A stretch of 51,491 nt of DNA from Paenibacillus_AA sp045062745 (GTDB lineage Bacteria > Bacillota > Bacilli > Paenibacillales > NBRC-103111), in NCBI RefSeq assembly GCF_045062745.1, contig NZ_JBJGED010000045.1, positions 1 through 51,491 on the forward strand. Reading direction: 5' to 3'. A model generated the notes under the pieces. That model worked only from the letters and a program-made list of their open reading frames with translations. It ran no database searches and had not been told where the DNA came from. A program made the position numbers and the translations under genes. Below are positions 8,381 to 16,898 of this stretch, piece after piece; within the stretch, counting starts at the first letter, position 1; each line of letters begins with the position of its first letter.

Positions 8381-8877
8381 GGAACACGAAGCGGTATCCC
8401 GTAGACGGACCGAACGCGTTATGGCAAATGTACAGCACCGTCAGCAAGTGGAAGGCGGTACGTAATTTTGTGTTTATCCAGATTTCCCGGTACTGCCCTT
8501 CGTTGCCGATGAAAAATTGGATCTACCGCCGTGTGTTGGGGATGAAGGTGGGGAAGGAAACGGCGTTTGCCTTGATGGTCATGGTGGATGTATTTTTTCC
8601 GGAGAAAATCACGGTCGGGAACAACACCATCGTTGGCTACAACTCCACGCTGCTTACCCATGAGTATCTGATCAAGGAATACCGGTTGGGCGAGATTCGA
8701 ATCGGATCCAACGTCTTGATCGGTGCGAATGTGACGGTGCTGCCGGGCGTGACGATCGGAGACAATGCCGTCGTGGGAGCCGGTGCCGTCGTCCATAAGG
8801 ACGTGGCGCCGGGGAGCTTCGTGGTTGGCAATCCGCTGCAGGTGATCCGGGAAGGGACCGATCGGACGGAGGCATAG
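8377..8877 (+). CDS. Acyltransferase of the left-handed beta-helix family (YvoF-like)
   Basis: The protein has 166 residues. Its C-terminal half shows the hexapeptide repeats of trimeric acetyl/acyltransferases (IRIGSNVLIGANVTVLPG, then VTIGDNAVVGAGAVV and the VVGNP end). The N-terminal 60 residues are aromatic and basic. The TTG start overlaps the ppaX stop (TTGA) and is preceded by AGAGGGAG, so translation is probably coupled. The position after ppaX matches B. subtilis yvoF, whose substrate is unknown to me. Last gene of the operon; a terminator follows. Confidence 0.88.
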   Translation: MRNTKRYPVDGPNALWQMYSTVSKWKAVRNFVFIQISRYCPSLPMKNWIYRRVLGMKVGKETAFALMVMVDVFFPEKITVGNNTIVGYNSTLLTHEYLIKEYRLGEIRIGSNVLIGANVTVLPGVTIGDNAVVGAGAVVHKDVAPGSFVVGNPLQVIREGTDRTEA

Positions 8878-8907
8878 TGAGGGAAGAATGGGCGAATGTG
8901 GAACGAT

Positions 8908-8934
8908 AACCGGGGGAGCGCCTCCGGTTGTTTT
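8908..8934 (+). terminator. Terminator after the hprK operon
   Basis: AACCGGGGG pairs with CCTCCGGTT (one G-T), followed by GTTTT. It separates the hprK operon from the histidine promoter. Confidence 0.8.
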
Positions 8935-8974
8935 GGCGTTGCAAGGAAATTCCAGGAGAGCTAGGGAAATGCCG

Positions 8975-9003
8975 TTGACGGCGAATCGTGTGCATGTTAA
9001 ACT
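8975..9003 (+). promoter_or_regulatory. Candidate promoter of the histidine operon
   Basis: TTGACG, a 17-base spacer, then TAAACT, about 105 bases before hisZ. The implied start lies just upstream of the triple repeat at 9021-9044. Confidence 0.65.
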
Positions 9004-9020
9004 TACACATATCTTTATTT

Positions 9021-9044
9021 TGGTAGCATGGTAATATGGTAGCA
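9021..9044 (+). promoter_or_regulatory. Triple 8-bp direct repeat in the his leader (candidate operator)
   Basis: Three contiguous octamers, TGGTAGCA, TGGTAATA and TGGTAGCA, lie about 18-41 bases after the -10 box. Direct repeats here suggest a roadblock-type operator or an RNA-level element. No known motif is assigned. Confidence 0.5.
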
Positions 9045-9106
9045 CATTATCGCGCTAAAGCGATTACCGATAGATGACGAAGCTGCCGTTAATGAGGTGA
9101 GTTGAC

Positions 9107-10282
9107 ATGTCCAAGCCGAAAGTGTTTGAGAAGCCGACCGGGGTCAAAGATTATTTGCCCGAGGCGGTCGCGAAGCTGCGGCGCATCGAAGCCCGCGTGC
9201 TGGATTGCATGCAGCGCTGGGGCTACCGGCAAATCATTACGCCCACGCTCGAGTATTACGATACGGTGGGCTTAGCGAGCTCCACTACCGACCGGAAACT
9301 GTTTAAGCTGCTTGACAAGCGGGGGACGACGGTTGTGCTCCGCTCGGATATGACCGCGCCGATCGCCCGAGTAGCGGCCTCGTTATTGAAGGACCATCCG
9401 CTGCCGCTCCGGCTGTCGTACCATTCCAACGTGTTTCGCGCTTTCGAGGAGGAGGCCGGCCGGGAGGCGGAATTTTACCAGACCGGCGTGGAGCTGATCG
9501 GCGATGCGTCCGCGGAGGCGGATGCGGAAGTCGTGGCGCTCGCCATCGCGAGCTTGAAGGCCGCCGGCGTGAAGCAGTTCAAGATCGCTCTCGGTCATGT
9601 AGGCTTTCTGAACGGATTGTTCCAGGAATCGCTGCCTAACCGGGTGAACGAGCAGAACGCGCTGAAGGATCGCCTGCTGCAGCGCGATCATGTGGGGTAT
9701 CGGACGCTGCTCCGACAGTTCGACCTGTCGGACTCCGTGCGTCAGGAGCTGGAGGGCGTCCTGCGGCTGAGAGGCGGCGAGGAGATCTGCGAGCAGGCGC
9801 GTCAGCTGACCCAGGAGCGGACGGCGAGTGACGCGATCCAGCACCTGTGCGAGGTGTGGGACGTGCTGAAGGCGTACGGGGTGAACGAGCACGTGCTGAT
9901 CGACCTGACGATGATCGGCGATTTCTCGTACTACACGGGCATGACGTTCGAAGGCTATTCCTCCGATCTCGGCTTCCCGGTATGCAACGGCGGGCGGTAC
10001 GACAATCTGCTGCGGCAGTTCCATCGGCCGGCGCCGGCCACCGGGTTCGCCCTGAAGACGAACCGGATCATGGAAGTGATCGGCTCCGAGCCGGTCGAAG
10101 CGCCGTACCGGATTTTGATCCGCTACACGCCGGCAGAGCTGCAGGCCGCCCTGAGCCGGGCGAGCGAGCTGCGCGCGCGGGAAGGCGTGATCGTCGAGAC
10201 GCTGCGGGTGACGGATGCGGTTCATGGCGCGGGTGCAGTTGGTGAACAAACGGAATATGACGAGATCATTGATTTTCTATAA
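9107..10282 (+). CDS. hisZ: ATP phosphoribosyltransferase regulatory subunit
   Basis: HisZ is a catalytically inactive histidyl-tRNA synthetase relative that forms a complex with the short form of HisG and is needed for its activity and for histidine feedback. The 391-residue protein keeps the class II synthetase fold: PTGVKDYLP at the N terminus, motif 2 FRAFEEEAGREAEFYQTGVELIG, and GFPVCNGGRYDNLL. It lacks the C-terminal anticodon-binding domain of true HisRS. AGGTGAG precedes the ATG. First gene of the operon; the short HisG that follows fits. Confidence 0.94.
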   Translation: MSKPKVFEKPTGVKDYLPEAVAKLRRIEARVLDCMQRWGYRQIITPTLEYYDTVGLASSTTDRKLFKLLDKRGTTVVLRSDMTAPIARVAASLLKDHPLPLRLSYHSNVFRAFEEEAGREAEFYQTGVELIGDASAEADAEVVALAIASLKAAGVKQFKIALGHVGFLNGLFQESLPNRVNEQNALKDRLLQRDHVGYRTLLRQFDLSDSVRQELEGVLRLRGGEEICEQARQLTQERTASDAIQHLCEVWDVLKAYGVNEHVLIDLTMIGDFSYYTGMTFEGYSSDLGFPVCNGGRYDNLLRQFHRPAPATGFALKTNRIMEVIGSEPVEAPYRILIRYTPAELQAALSRASELRAREGVIVETLRVTDAVHGAGAVGEQTEYDEIIDFL

Positions 10283-10308
10283 AAACGAAAAGGAAGGAGC
10301 GGCGCTTC

Positions 10309-10953
10309 ATGGGTGATCTATTGAAGGTAGCGGTTCCGAAAGGCCGCATCGTCAAGCATATCAGCCGCTTGTTCCATCAGGCGGGCATCCCGATTCCCGA
10401 GGATTTGGACGAGACGCGGAAGTTCATCCTCCCCGCCCCGGAAGTCGGGATGGAGTTCATCATCGCGAAGCCGGCGGACGTGCCGACTTACGTGGAGTAT
10501 GGCGTAGCGGATGTAGGGATCGTCGGCAAGGACGTGCTGATGGAAGAGAACCGGAACGTCTACGAGCTGCTCGACCTGGGCATCGCGCGCTGCCGGTTTT
10601 CGGTGATCGGCTTGCCGACGTGGCAACCCGTACTGAATCCGCGCGTGGCGAGCAAGTTTCCGAACGTGGCTTCCCAATATTTTCGCGAGAAGGGCCAGCA
10701 GGTTGAGATTATTAAGCTAAATGGCAACGTCGAGCTGGCGCCGCTGATCGGGCTCGCCGACCGCATCGTCGATCTGGTCGAGACGGGCAATACGATCCGC
10801 GAGAACGGGCTAGTGGAGATGGAGACGATCGCGCAGATTACGAGCCGGCTGATCGCGAACCGCGTCAGCTACCGGATGAAGAACGAAGCGATTCAGCTGA
10901 TGTGCGACCGGCTGCAGCCGGTCATTCAGGCGGCCGGTGTGAAGTCGTCGTAA
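10309..10953 (+). CDS. hisG: ATP phosphoribosyltransferase, short catalytic form
   Basis: Catalyses the first step of histidine synthesis, ATP + PRPP to phosphoribosyl-ATP. The 214-residue length marks the short form that lacks the regulatory domain and depends on HisZ. Visible motifs are VPKGRI near the N terminus, DVGIVGKDVLME, and the PRPP-binding signature around 140-165 (ELAPLIGLADRIVDLVETG). AAGGAG precedes the ATG. Confidence 0.95.
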   Translation: MGDLLKVAVPKGRIVKHISRLFHQAGIPIPEDLDETRKFILPAPEVGMEFIIAKPADVPTYVEYGVADVGIVGKDVLMEENRNVYELLDLGIARCRFSVIGLPTWQPVLNPRVASKFPNVASQYFREKGQQVEIIKLNGNVELAPLIGLADRIVDLVETGNTIRENGLVEMETIAQITSRLIANRVSYRMKNEAIQLMCDRLQPVIQAAGVKSS

Positions 10954-10969
10954 GAGGAGGGGAATTCGA

Positions 10970-12256
10970 ATGCGTATTATACCAGCCAAGTCGTTTGCCT
11001 TGGCGCGTGAAGTGGACTATGGCACGGCAGAGCAGAACGAGACCGTTCGCGCCGTGCTCGAGCAAGTGCGGGCCGAGGGCGACGCGGCCCTGACGCGGTT
11101 CAGCGAGCAGTTCGACCGCGTGCGGGTCGAACCGGACCAGCTCCGCGTCACGGAAGCGGAGATCCAAGCGGCCTACGGCCGCGTAGACGAGGCGTTCGTC
11201 GCAGCGCTGCGGCAAGCGGCGGCGAACATCCGCCGCTTCCACGAGAAGCAGGCGCGCACCTCGTGGATGGACCTGCAGCCGGACGGCAGCCTGCTCGGGC
11301 AGATCATCCGCCCGCTGAAGCGCGTCGGCCTGTACGTGCCCGGCGGCAAAGCGGCGTACCCGTCGTCGGTGCTCATGAATGTCATCCCCGCGCAGGTGGC
11401 CGGGGTGCCGGAGATCGTGATGGTGACGCCGCCGGCCACGAACGGCCAAGCCGGCATCGACCCGTACATCCTCGTGGCCGCGGCGGAAGCCGGCGTTCGC
11501 GAGATGTACCGGGTCGGCGGCGCGCAGGCCGTCGGGGCGCTCGCTTACGGCACCGCCACGATCCGCCCGGTCGACAAGATCGTCGGCCCGGGGAACATCT
11601 ACGTCGCGCTGGCGAAGCGCGCCGTGTACGGCACCGTCGCGATCGACTCGATCGCCGGGCCGAGCGAGATCCTCGTGCTCGCGGACGACAGCGCCGACCC
11701 GGCGTACATCGCAGCCGACTTGCTTTCGCAGGCCGAGCACGACGAGATGGCATCCGCGCTCTGCGTGACGACGTCGCGCACACTGGCAAACGCCGTCGCC
11801 GCCGAGGTCGCGCGACAGCTCGAGGCGCTGCCGCGGCGCGACATCGCCGCGGTCTCGGTCCGCGAGCGCGGCGCGATCCTGCTCGCGGACAGCCTGGACG
11901 AGGCGCTCGACACGGTGAACCGGCTGGCGCCGGAGCACCTCGAGCTGCTCGTCGCAGAGCCGTTCGGCCTGCTCGGCCGCATCGAGAACGCGGGCGCCGT
12001 GTTCCTCGGCGCCTACAGCTCGGAGCCCGTCGGCGACTACTTCGCCGGGCCGAACCACGTGCTGCCGACGAACGGCACGGCACGGTTCTCGTCGCCGCTG
12101 AACGTCGACGACTTCTTGAAGAAGACGAGCTTGATCTCGTACAGCAAGGAAGCGCTGCTGGCGAACGGGGAAGCGATCATGACGCTCGCCAAGCACGAAG
12201 GGCTGGAAGCACACGCCCGAGCGATCCAAATTCGCCTGGAGAAGGAAGGGAAGTAG
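10970..12256 (+). CDS. hisD: Histidinol dehydrogenase
   Basis: Zinc enzyme that oxidises histidinol to histidine in two NAD-dependent steps, the end of the pathway. The 428 residues are the normal length. Conserved stretches include YVPGGKAAYPSS (122-133), VGGAQAVGALAYGT (182-195), VGPGNIYV (205-212), DSIAGPSEI (226-234), LSQAEHDE (252-259, with zinc ligands) and PEHLEL near 325. GGAGGGG precedes the ATG, 17 bp after hisG. The stretch is strongly GC3-rich, which creates long open frames on the opposite strand that are not genes. Confidence 0.97.
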   Translation: MRIIPAKSFALAREVDYGTAEQNETVRAVLEQVRAEGDAALTRFSEQFDRVRVEPDQLRVTEAEIQAAYGRVDEAFVAALRQAAANIRRFHEKQARTSWMDLQPDGSLLGQIIRPLKRVGLYVPGGKAAYPSSVLMNVIPAQVAGVPEIVMVTPPATNGQAGIDPYILVAAAEAGVREMYRVGGAQAVGALAYGTATIRPVDKIVGPGNIYVALAKRAVYGTVAIDSIAGPSEILVLADDSADPAYIAADLLSQAEHDEMASALCVTTSRTLANAVAAEVARQLEALPRRDIAAVSVRERGAILLADSLDEALDTVNRLAPEHLELLVAEPFGLLGRIENAGAVFLGAYSSEPVGDYFAGPNHVLPTNGTARFSSPLNVDDFLKKTSLISYSKEALLANGEAIMTLAKHEGLEAHARAIQIRLEKEGK

Positions 12257-12257
12257 C

Positions 12258-12863
12258 ATGACGATCGAGTCGAACCGGTCCCGCTCGGCGGGTATCGAAC
12301 GTAAGACGAACGAAACGAACATCAAACTCCACTTCAATGTAGACGGAACCGGCGTCTCCGAGATTGCCACAGACGTGCCGTTCTTGAACCATATGCTCGA
12401 CTTGTTCACCAAGCACGGACAGTTCGACCTCAAGGTCGAAGCCGAAGGCGACATCGAGATCGACGACCATCACACGACCGAGGACATCGGCATCTGCCTA
12501 GGGCATGCGCTGAAGGAAGCGCTCGGTGACAAGCGCGGCATCAAGCGATACGCCAACGTATTCGTGCCGATGGACGAGGCGCTCGCCCAAGTGGCGATCG
12601 ACATCAGCAACCGGCCGCATCTCGAATACCGCGCGACGTTCCCGTCCAACCAGGTCGGCAGCTTCACGACCGAGCTTGTGCACGAGTTCCTGTGGAAGTT
12701 CGCGCTCGAAGCGCGGATTACACTGCACGTCATCCTGCACTACGGCCAGAACACCCACCACATGGTGGAAGCGATCTTCAAAGCGCTGGGCCGCGCGCTG
12801 GACGAAGCGACGTCGATCGACCCACGGGTGACCGGCGTGCCGTCGACGAAGGGAGTGCTCTAA
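12258..12863 (+). CDS. hisB: Imidazoleglycerol-phosphate dehydratase
   Basis: Dehydrates imidazoleglycerol phosphate to imidazole-acetol phosphate. The 201-residue monofunctional form lacks the phosphatase domain of enterobacterial HisB. Metal-binding motifs include LNHMLDLF, DDHHTTEDIG and HMVEAIFKALGRAL. It starts one base after the hisD stop, with GAAGGGAAG before the ATG, so translation is probably coupled. Confidence 0.96.
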   Translation: MTIESNRSRSAGIERKTNETNIKLHFNVDGTGVSEIATDVPFLNHMLDLFTKHGQFDLKVEAEGDIEIDDHHTTEDIGICLGHALKEALGDKRGIKRYANVFVPMDEALAQVAIDISNRPHLEYRATFPSNQVGSFTTELVHEFLWKFALEARITLHVILHYGQNTHHMVEAIFKALGRALDEATSIDPRVTGVPSTKGVL

Positions 12864-12864
12864 C

Positions 12865-13485
12865 GTGATCGCCATTATCGATTACGGGATGGGCAATCTG
12901 CACAGCGTGAGCAAGGCGGTAGAGCGGCTCGGCGTAGACGCGGTCGTCACTTCCGATGAGGGCGAACTGATGCAGGCGGACGGCGCGATTTTGCCGGGCG
13001 TAGGCGCATTCGGCGACGCGATGCACAACCTGCGCGACACCGGTCTAGGGGAAGCCGTGCGCTACTACGCGCAGTCCGGCAAGCCGCTGCTCGGCATCTG
13101 CCTCGGCATGCAGCTGTTGTTCGCCGAGAGCGAGGAGCATGGACACCATGAAGGGCTGGGCCTCCTTCCGGGCCGCGTCGTGCGGTTCCAAGGGGACTAC
13201 AAGGTGCCGCACATGGGGTGGAACAAGCTGCAGTTCGAACAGCCGCAGCATCCATTGTTCAGCGGACTGGAAGAAGGGCACGTGTACTTCGTGCACTCGT
13301 ACCATGTGAAGCCGGAGCAGCCGTCGGACCTGCTCGCCACGACCGATTATTATCAGCCGGTCACGGCGATCGTAGGCCGCGGTCAAGTGTTCGGCATGCA
13401 GTTCCATCCGGAGAAGAGCGGTCCGCTCGGTATGCGGCTGCTCGATAATTATTTGAAGCTCGTGCAGAATCGTATTCCGGTCTAA
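12865..13485 (+). CDS. hisH: Imidazole glycerol phosphate synthase, glutaminase subunit
   Basis: Class I glutamine amidotransferase that feeds ammonia to HisF. The 206 residues contain the catalytic triad Cys79 (GICLGMQ), His181 and Glu183 (FHPEKS). GTG start, one base after the hisB stop. In most Firmicutes hisA lies next; here the next gene is hisF after 36 bp. Confidence 0.95.
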   Translation: MIAIIDYGMGNLHSVSKAVERLGVDAVVTSDEGELMQADGAILPGVGAFGDAMHNLRDTGLGEAVRYYAQSGKPLLGICLGMQLLFAESEEHGHHEGLGLLPGRVVRFQGDYKVPHMGWNKLQFEQPQHPLFSGLEEGHVYFVHSYHVKPEQPSDLLATTDYYQPVTAIVGRGQVFGMQFHPEKSGPLGMRLLDNYLKLVQNRIPV

Positions 13486-13521
13486 CCGGCTGAGGATGCT
13501 GGGGTAGGGAGAGAGAAGCGC

Positions 13522-14280
13522 ATGCTAGCAAAACGTATCATTCCTTGTTTGGATGTGAAGGACGGACGGGTCGTCAAAGGGGTCAATTTCGTCAATTTGC
13601 GTGATGCCGGAGATCCGGTGGAGCTGGCCGCCGTCTATGACCGCGAAGGGGCCGACGAGCTAGTCTTTCTCGACATCTCGGCTTCCGTAGAAGGACGCGC
13701 GACGATGGTCGAGGTCGTGAAGAAGACCGCGGGCGAGATCACGATCCCGTTCACAGTCGGAGGCGGCATCTCCAGCGTCGAAGACATGAAGCGGCTCCTT
13801 CGAGCCGGAGCGGACAAAATCGGCATCAACACAGCCGCCGTGAAGAACCCTCGTCTCGTAGCGGACGGGGCTTCCAAGTTCGGGTCCCAATGTATCGTCG
13901 TGGCGGTAGACGCCAAGTATAACGAGAGCTGGGGCGAATGGGAAGTGTACACGCACGGGGGCCGCAACGAAACGGGTATCCGGGCGCTCGAGTGGGTGAG
14001 CGAGGTCGAACGGCTCGGCGCCGGGGAGATCCTGCTCACGAGCATGGACGCCGACGGGACGAAGGACGGCTTCGACTTGAAGCTGACCCGGGCGGTTTCG
14101 GAGCGGGTGCACATCCCGGTCATCGCTTCGGGCGGGGCTGGGAAGGAGTCGCATTTTTATGATGTCTTCTCGGAAGGTAAGGCCGATGCCGGTCTCGCTG
14201 CGACCATCTTCCATTATAAAGAACTTACCATCGATCAAGTGAAACAAGACTTGAGACAAAAAGGGGTTGAAATTCGATGA
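13522..14280 (+). CDS. hisF: Imidazole glycerol phosphate synthase, cyclase subunit
   Basis: The (beta/alpha)8 barrel subunit that makes imidazoleglycerol phosphate and AICAR from PRFAR. It is 252 residues, with catalytic Asp11 (CLDVKDGRVVKG) and Asp130 (AVDAK) in their standard places, and both phosphate sites (GGGIS, ASGGAG). It is typical HisF and not a HisA/PriA form: the N terminus MLAKRIIPCLDV and the DGTKDG loop are HisF-like. The stop overlaps the hisIE start (ATGA). Confidence 0.95.
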   Translation: MLAKRIIPCLDVKDGRVVKGVNFVNLRDAGDPVELAAVYDREGADELVFLDISASVEGRATMVEVVKKTAGEITIPFTVGGGISSVEDMKRLLRAGADKIGINTAAVKNPRLVADGASKFGSQCIVVAVDAKYNESWGEWEVYTHGGRNETGIRALEWVSEVERLGAGEILLTSMDADGTKDGFDLKLTRAVSERVHIPVIASGGAGKESHFYDVFSEGKADAGLAATIFHYKELTIDQVKQDLRQKGVEIR

Positions 14281-15038
14281 CGAACCAACTGGGCAGCGAC
14301 TGGCGCTCGAACATCAAGTGGGATGCGAACGGTTTAGTGCCGGCGATCGTGCAGGACGCCATCAGCAAAGAAGTGCTTATGCTGGCTTATATGAACGAGG
14401 ACTCGCTCTCTCGGACGGTCGAGTCGGGTGAGACCTGGTTCTGGAGCCGTTCGCGCTCGGAGCTGTGGCACAAGGGAGCGACATCCGGCCACATTCAAAA
14501 GGTAAAATCGATCAAGTATGACTGTGACGGAGACACGTTGCTGGTGTTGGTCGATCAAGTCGGACCGGCTTGCCATACGGGCAAATACAGCTGCTTTTAC
14601 AATGAGATCGTATCGGATAGCTCTTCTAACGCGCCGGCTTCGGCTGTTGAAGAGGCGGCAGCCCAAGCGGCTACCGGATTCATCAATCTGGGCTCGCCGG
14701 ATGTGGACGTATGTGGGGTACCGAGCCGTGCGGGGCGCTTCGATATCTTGAGCAAGCTCGAGAACGTCATCGCCCAGCGGGATGCAGAGCGTCCGGAAGG
14801 AGCCTACACGACGTATCTGTTCGAAAAGGGCATCGACAAAATTCTGAAGAAGGTCGGCGAGGAAACGGCGGAAGTGATCATCGCCGCCAAAAACCGCGAC
14901 AACGACGAGCTGCGCTACGAGTCGAGCGATCTGATCTTCCACCTGCTTGTCCTGCTGCGCGAAGCCCGCTTGCCGCTCGACGACATCATGGCCGAGCTGG
15001 ATCGCCGCCACGTGAGCAAGAGCAAAAGCAAAGCTTAA
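14277..15038 (+). CDS. hisI: Bifunctional phosphoribosyl-AMP cyclohydrolase / phosphoribosyl-ATP pyrophosphatase
   Basis: Two-domain HisIE enzyme for steps 2 and 3 of the pathway. The N-terminal cyclohydrolase part (about 1-115) has the WFWSRSRSELWHKGATSGH block, DCDGD metal site and HTGKYSCF cysteine motif. A linker of about 45 residues leads to the MazG-like pyrophosphatase part (about 160-253) with KKVGEETAEVIIAAK and the SSDLIFHLLVLL helix. Its ATG overlaps the hisF stop. Last gene of the operon; a terminator follows. Confidence 0.95.
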   Translation: MTNQLGSDWRSNIKWDANGLVPAIVQDAISKEVLMLAYMNEDSLSRTVESGETWFWSRSRSELWHKGATSGHIQKVKSIKYDCDGDTLLVLVDQVGPACHTGKYSCFYNEIVSDSSSNAPASAVEEAAAQAATGFINLGSPDVDVCGVPSRAGRFDILSKLENVIAQRDAERPEGAYTTYLFEKGIDKILKKVGEETAEVIIAAKNRDNDELRYESSDLIFHLLVLLREARLPLDDIMAELDRRHVSKSKSKA

Positions 15039-15069
15039 TGTTATTAGCTATTCGTGCTGATAAAAGAAG

Positions 15070-15103
15070 GTGCCGTTCCTCCCTAGAGGGAGGCACTTTT
15101 TTT
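15070..15103 (+). terminator. Terminator of the histidine operon
   Basis: A CCTCCCT/AGGGAGG stem extended by GTG/CAC across a small bulge, followed by seven T. It lies directly upstream of the repeat array. Confidence 0.88.
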
Positions 15104-15139
15104 ATGGGGTTAATGAGTGGTGAGGTTCGCGCAGGCCAT

Positions 15140-15862
15140 TGTGGTACTATCCCATTGGCTCAGGTGGAGTGAGCAGTTGGGGGTACCTACTCACGTATCG
15201 GTTCTTCGAGCCTTATGAGCACTATCCCTTTCGCTCAGGGAATGTGAACAGTAACGTCGGAGTCTCTGGGGCGAGCCCAGGTTGCGGTTTTTCGAGCCTA
15301 ATAGGCACTATCCCTTTCGCTCAGGGAATGTGATCCGTTAGGTCGGACTTTCTGGAGAGAACTGAGGTACCGGTTTTTTCGAGCCTTATGTGCACTATCC
15401 CTTTCGCTCAGGGAATGTGAGCAGTAAGGTCGGACTTTCTGGAGCGAACTGAGGTACCGGTTTTTTGAGCCTTATAGGCACTATCCCCTTTGCTCAGGGA
15501 TGTGAACAGCAAGGTCGGACTTTCTGGAGAGAACTGAGGTACCGGTTTTTTCGAGCCTTATGAGCACTATCCCTTTCGCTTAGGGAATGTGAGCAGTAAG
15601 GTCGGACTTTCTGGAGCGAACTGAGGTACCGGTTTTTCCAGCCTTATAGGCACTATCCCTTTCGCTCAGGGAATGTGAGCAGGAGGGTCGGTCTTTTTGG
15701 AGCGAATTGAGGTACCGGTTCTTCGAGCCTTATAGGCACTATCCCTTTCGCTCAGGAACCAGAGCAGTAAGGTAGGACCGCCTAGAACGAACTCAGGTAC
15801 TGACTTTTCCAGCCTTATGAGCACTATCACCTTTGCTCAGGGGATGTCACCGTTAGGTGAGG
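15140..15862 (+). repeat. 86-bp-period tandem array, nine units, forward orientation
   Basis: The core CACTATCCCTTTCGCTCAGG or a near copy begins at 15145, 15220, 15306, 15393, 15479, 15565, 15651, 15738 and 15822, so steps are 75, 86, 87, 86, 86, 86, 87 and 84. Spacer sequence between cores is also conserved (GGTCGGACTTTCTGGAG, then GAGGTACCGGTTTTT and GAGCCTTAT), so this is a tandem repeat, not a CRISPR. Most units can fold TCCCT/AGGGA capped by CAC/GTG around the loop TTCGCTC. No gene is visible. Confidence 0.9.
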
Positions 15863-15880
15863 AGGGCTGTCTGAGCCAAA

Positions 15881-16830
15881 GTTGCGATCCGTTGGTATGA
15901 TTTTACCATTCTGAGCGAAGGGGATAGTGGCGATAGAGGGGTGGAAGGGGCCAAGGGGCCGAAGTTTGCTCCGGGAGCTATGCGCGAGGTTGAGGTAAGC
16001 CGACCTGAGCGAATGGGATAGTGGGCATAAGGAGCGATGTAAGGTCTTAGTAGTTGCAGAACGCGAGGGCCGCCAAAGTGAGTGAAAACGACGTAGCGAT
16101 CAATTGGGCGGTGGTATCTGAGCGAAAGGGATAGTGGCGATAAGGTCCGAAGAGTACAGGGGCCGATGCAGAGGGGAGCTTTAAGAAACGAGGTTAAGGA
16201 TACCCAATCTGAGCCATGGGGATAGTGGCTATAGGGTCCGTAGAGTCCGTCAATGGACTTGGTAATTGTAGAACGCAGAGGCCGACTGAGTGAAGGCGCT
16301 GGTGGAAATGGGGCATCGGAATCGGAGTGAATGGGGAAAGTGGTGCCGGTTTATTAGAGTGGGAGTCCCTACTGAGCGTAACGTAAAGGGATAAGGGCGT
16401 TAGGTCCGCTATAGGTCCGGAGAGTCCGATGAAGGGCTCTGGTAAGTGCATAAGGCAGGGCGGCGAATCTGACTGAAGGGTTAGTCGCCTTTTGTGTGCA
16501 GCGGTACCGGAGTGGAAGAGATAGTTGCGATCCGGTTGGTATGATTGCTCCGTTCTGAGCGAAGGGGATAGTGGCGATAGGAGGGCGGAAGGGGCCGAGG
16601 GCCGAAGTTTGCTCAGGAAGCTGAGTGCGAGGTTGAGGTAAGCTGGCTTGAGCGCAAGGGATAGTAGCGATAGGGTCCGGTCCATAGGGTGAAAGGTAAG
16701 GCTTGTGAAAAGAGCTCCTTATTCGAGTAGCCCAACTGCCTGCAAAAAACACGATCCCCTTCACAATGGGGGAGAGCCAGACGGACTAAGGTCTCTGGCT
16801 TCCCCACCTGAGCGAAGGGGATAGTGGCTA
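15881..16830 (-). repeat. Inverted, degenerate copies of the same core, with an internal duplication
   Basis: The reverse complement of the core (CTGAGCGAAAGGGATAGTGG) recurs near 15911, 16005, 16118, 16209, 16371 (degraded), 16555, 16649 and 16808. Spacing is irregular (about 91-184). A segment of about 150 bp at 15881-16029 is repeated with small changes at 16524-16673. Together with the forward array, the locus is a large imperfect inverted repeat centred near 15.87 kb. Short open frames here have no recognisable protein features. Confidence 0.85.
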
Positions 16831-16842
16831 TAAGATCATTCA

Positions 16843-16858
16843 AACAAGCCAGCTTGTT
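16843..16858 (-). terminator. Weak hairpin after the minus-strand binding-protein gene
   Basis: AACAAGC and GCTTGTT form a 7-bp stem about 40 bases beyond the stop codon, followed on the minus strand by only TTTG. A possible weak terminator. Confidence 0.35.
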
Positions 16859-16898
16859 AGGCTACAGCCCCAGCTACAGAGAGACGAGCGTCGCCGGC

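Noticed and set aside
9004..9106. T-box or His-rich leader peptide for histidine control
   Set aside because: No AGGGTGG-type T-box sequence, no terminator/antiterminator pair and no run of His codons was found.
10922..12454. Long open frame antisense to hisD and hisB, and similar ones opposite other GC-rich genes
   Set aside because: They mirror high-GC third positions of intact, conserved genes and carry no protein motifs or ribosome-binding sites.
15140..15862. Possible CRISPR array
   Set aside because: The whole 86-bp unit is conserved, not just short repeats around unique spacers, and no cas genes are near.
16194..16843. Minus-strand open frames within the inverted repeat half
   Set aside because: Low-complexity translations of repeat sequence, overlapping one another, without start signals or conserved features.
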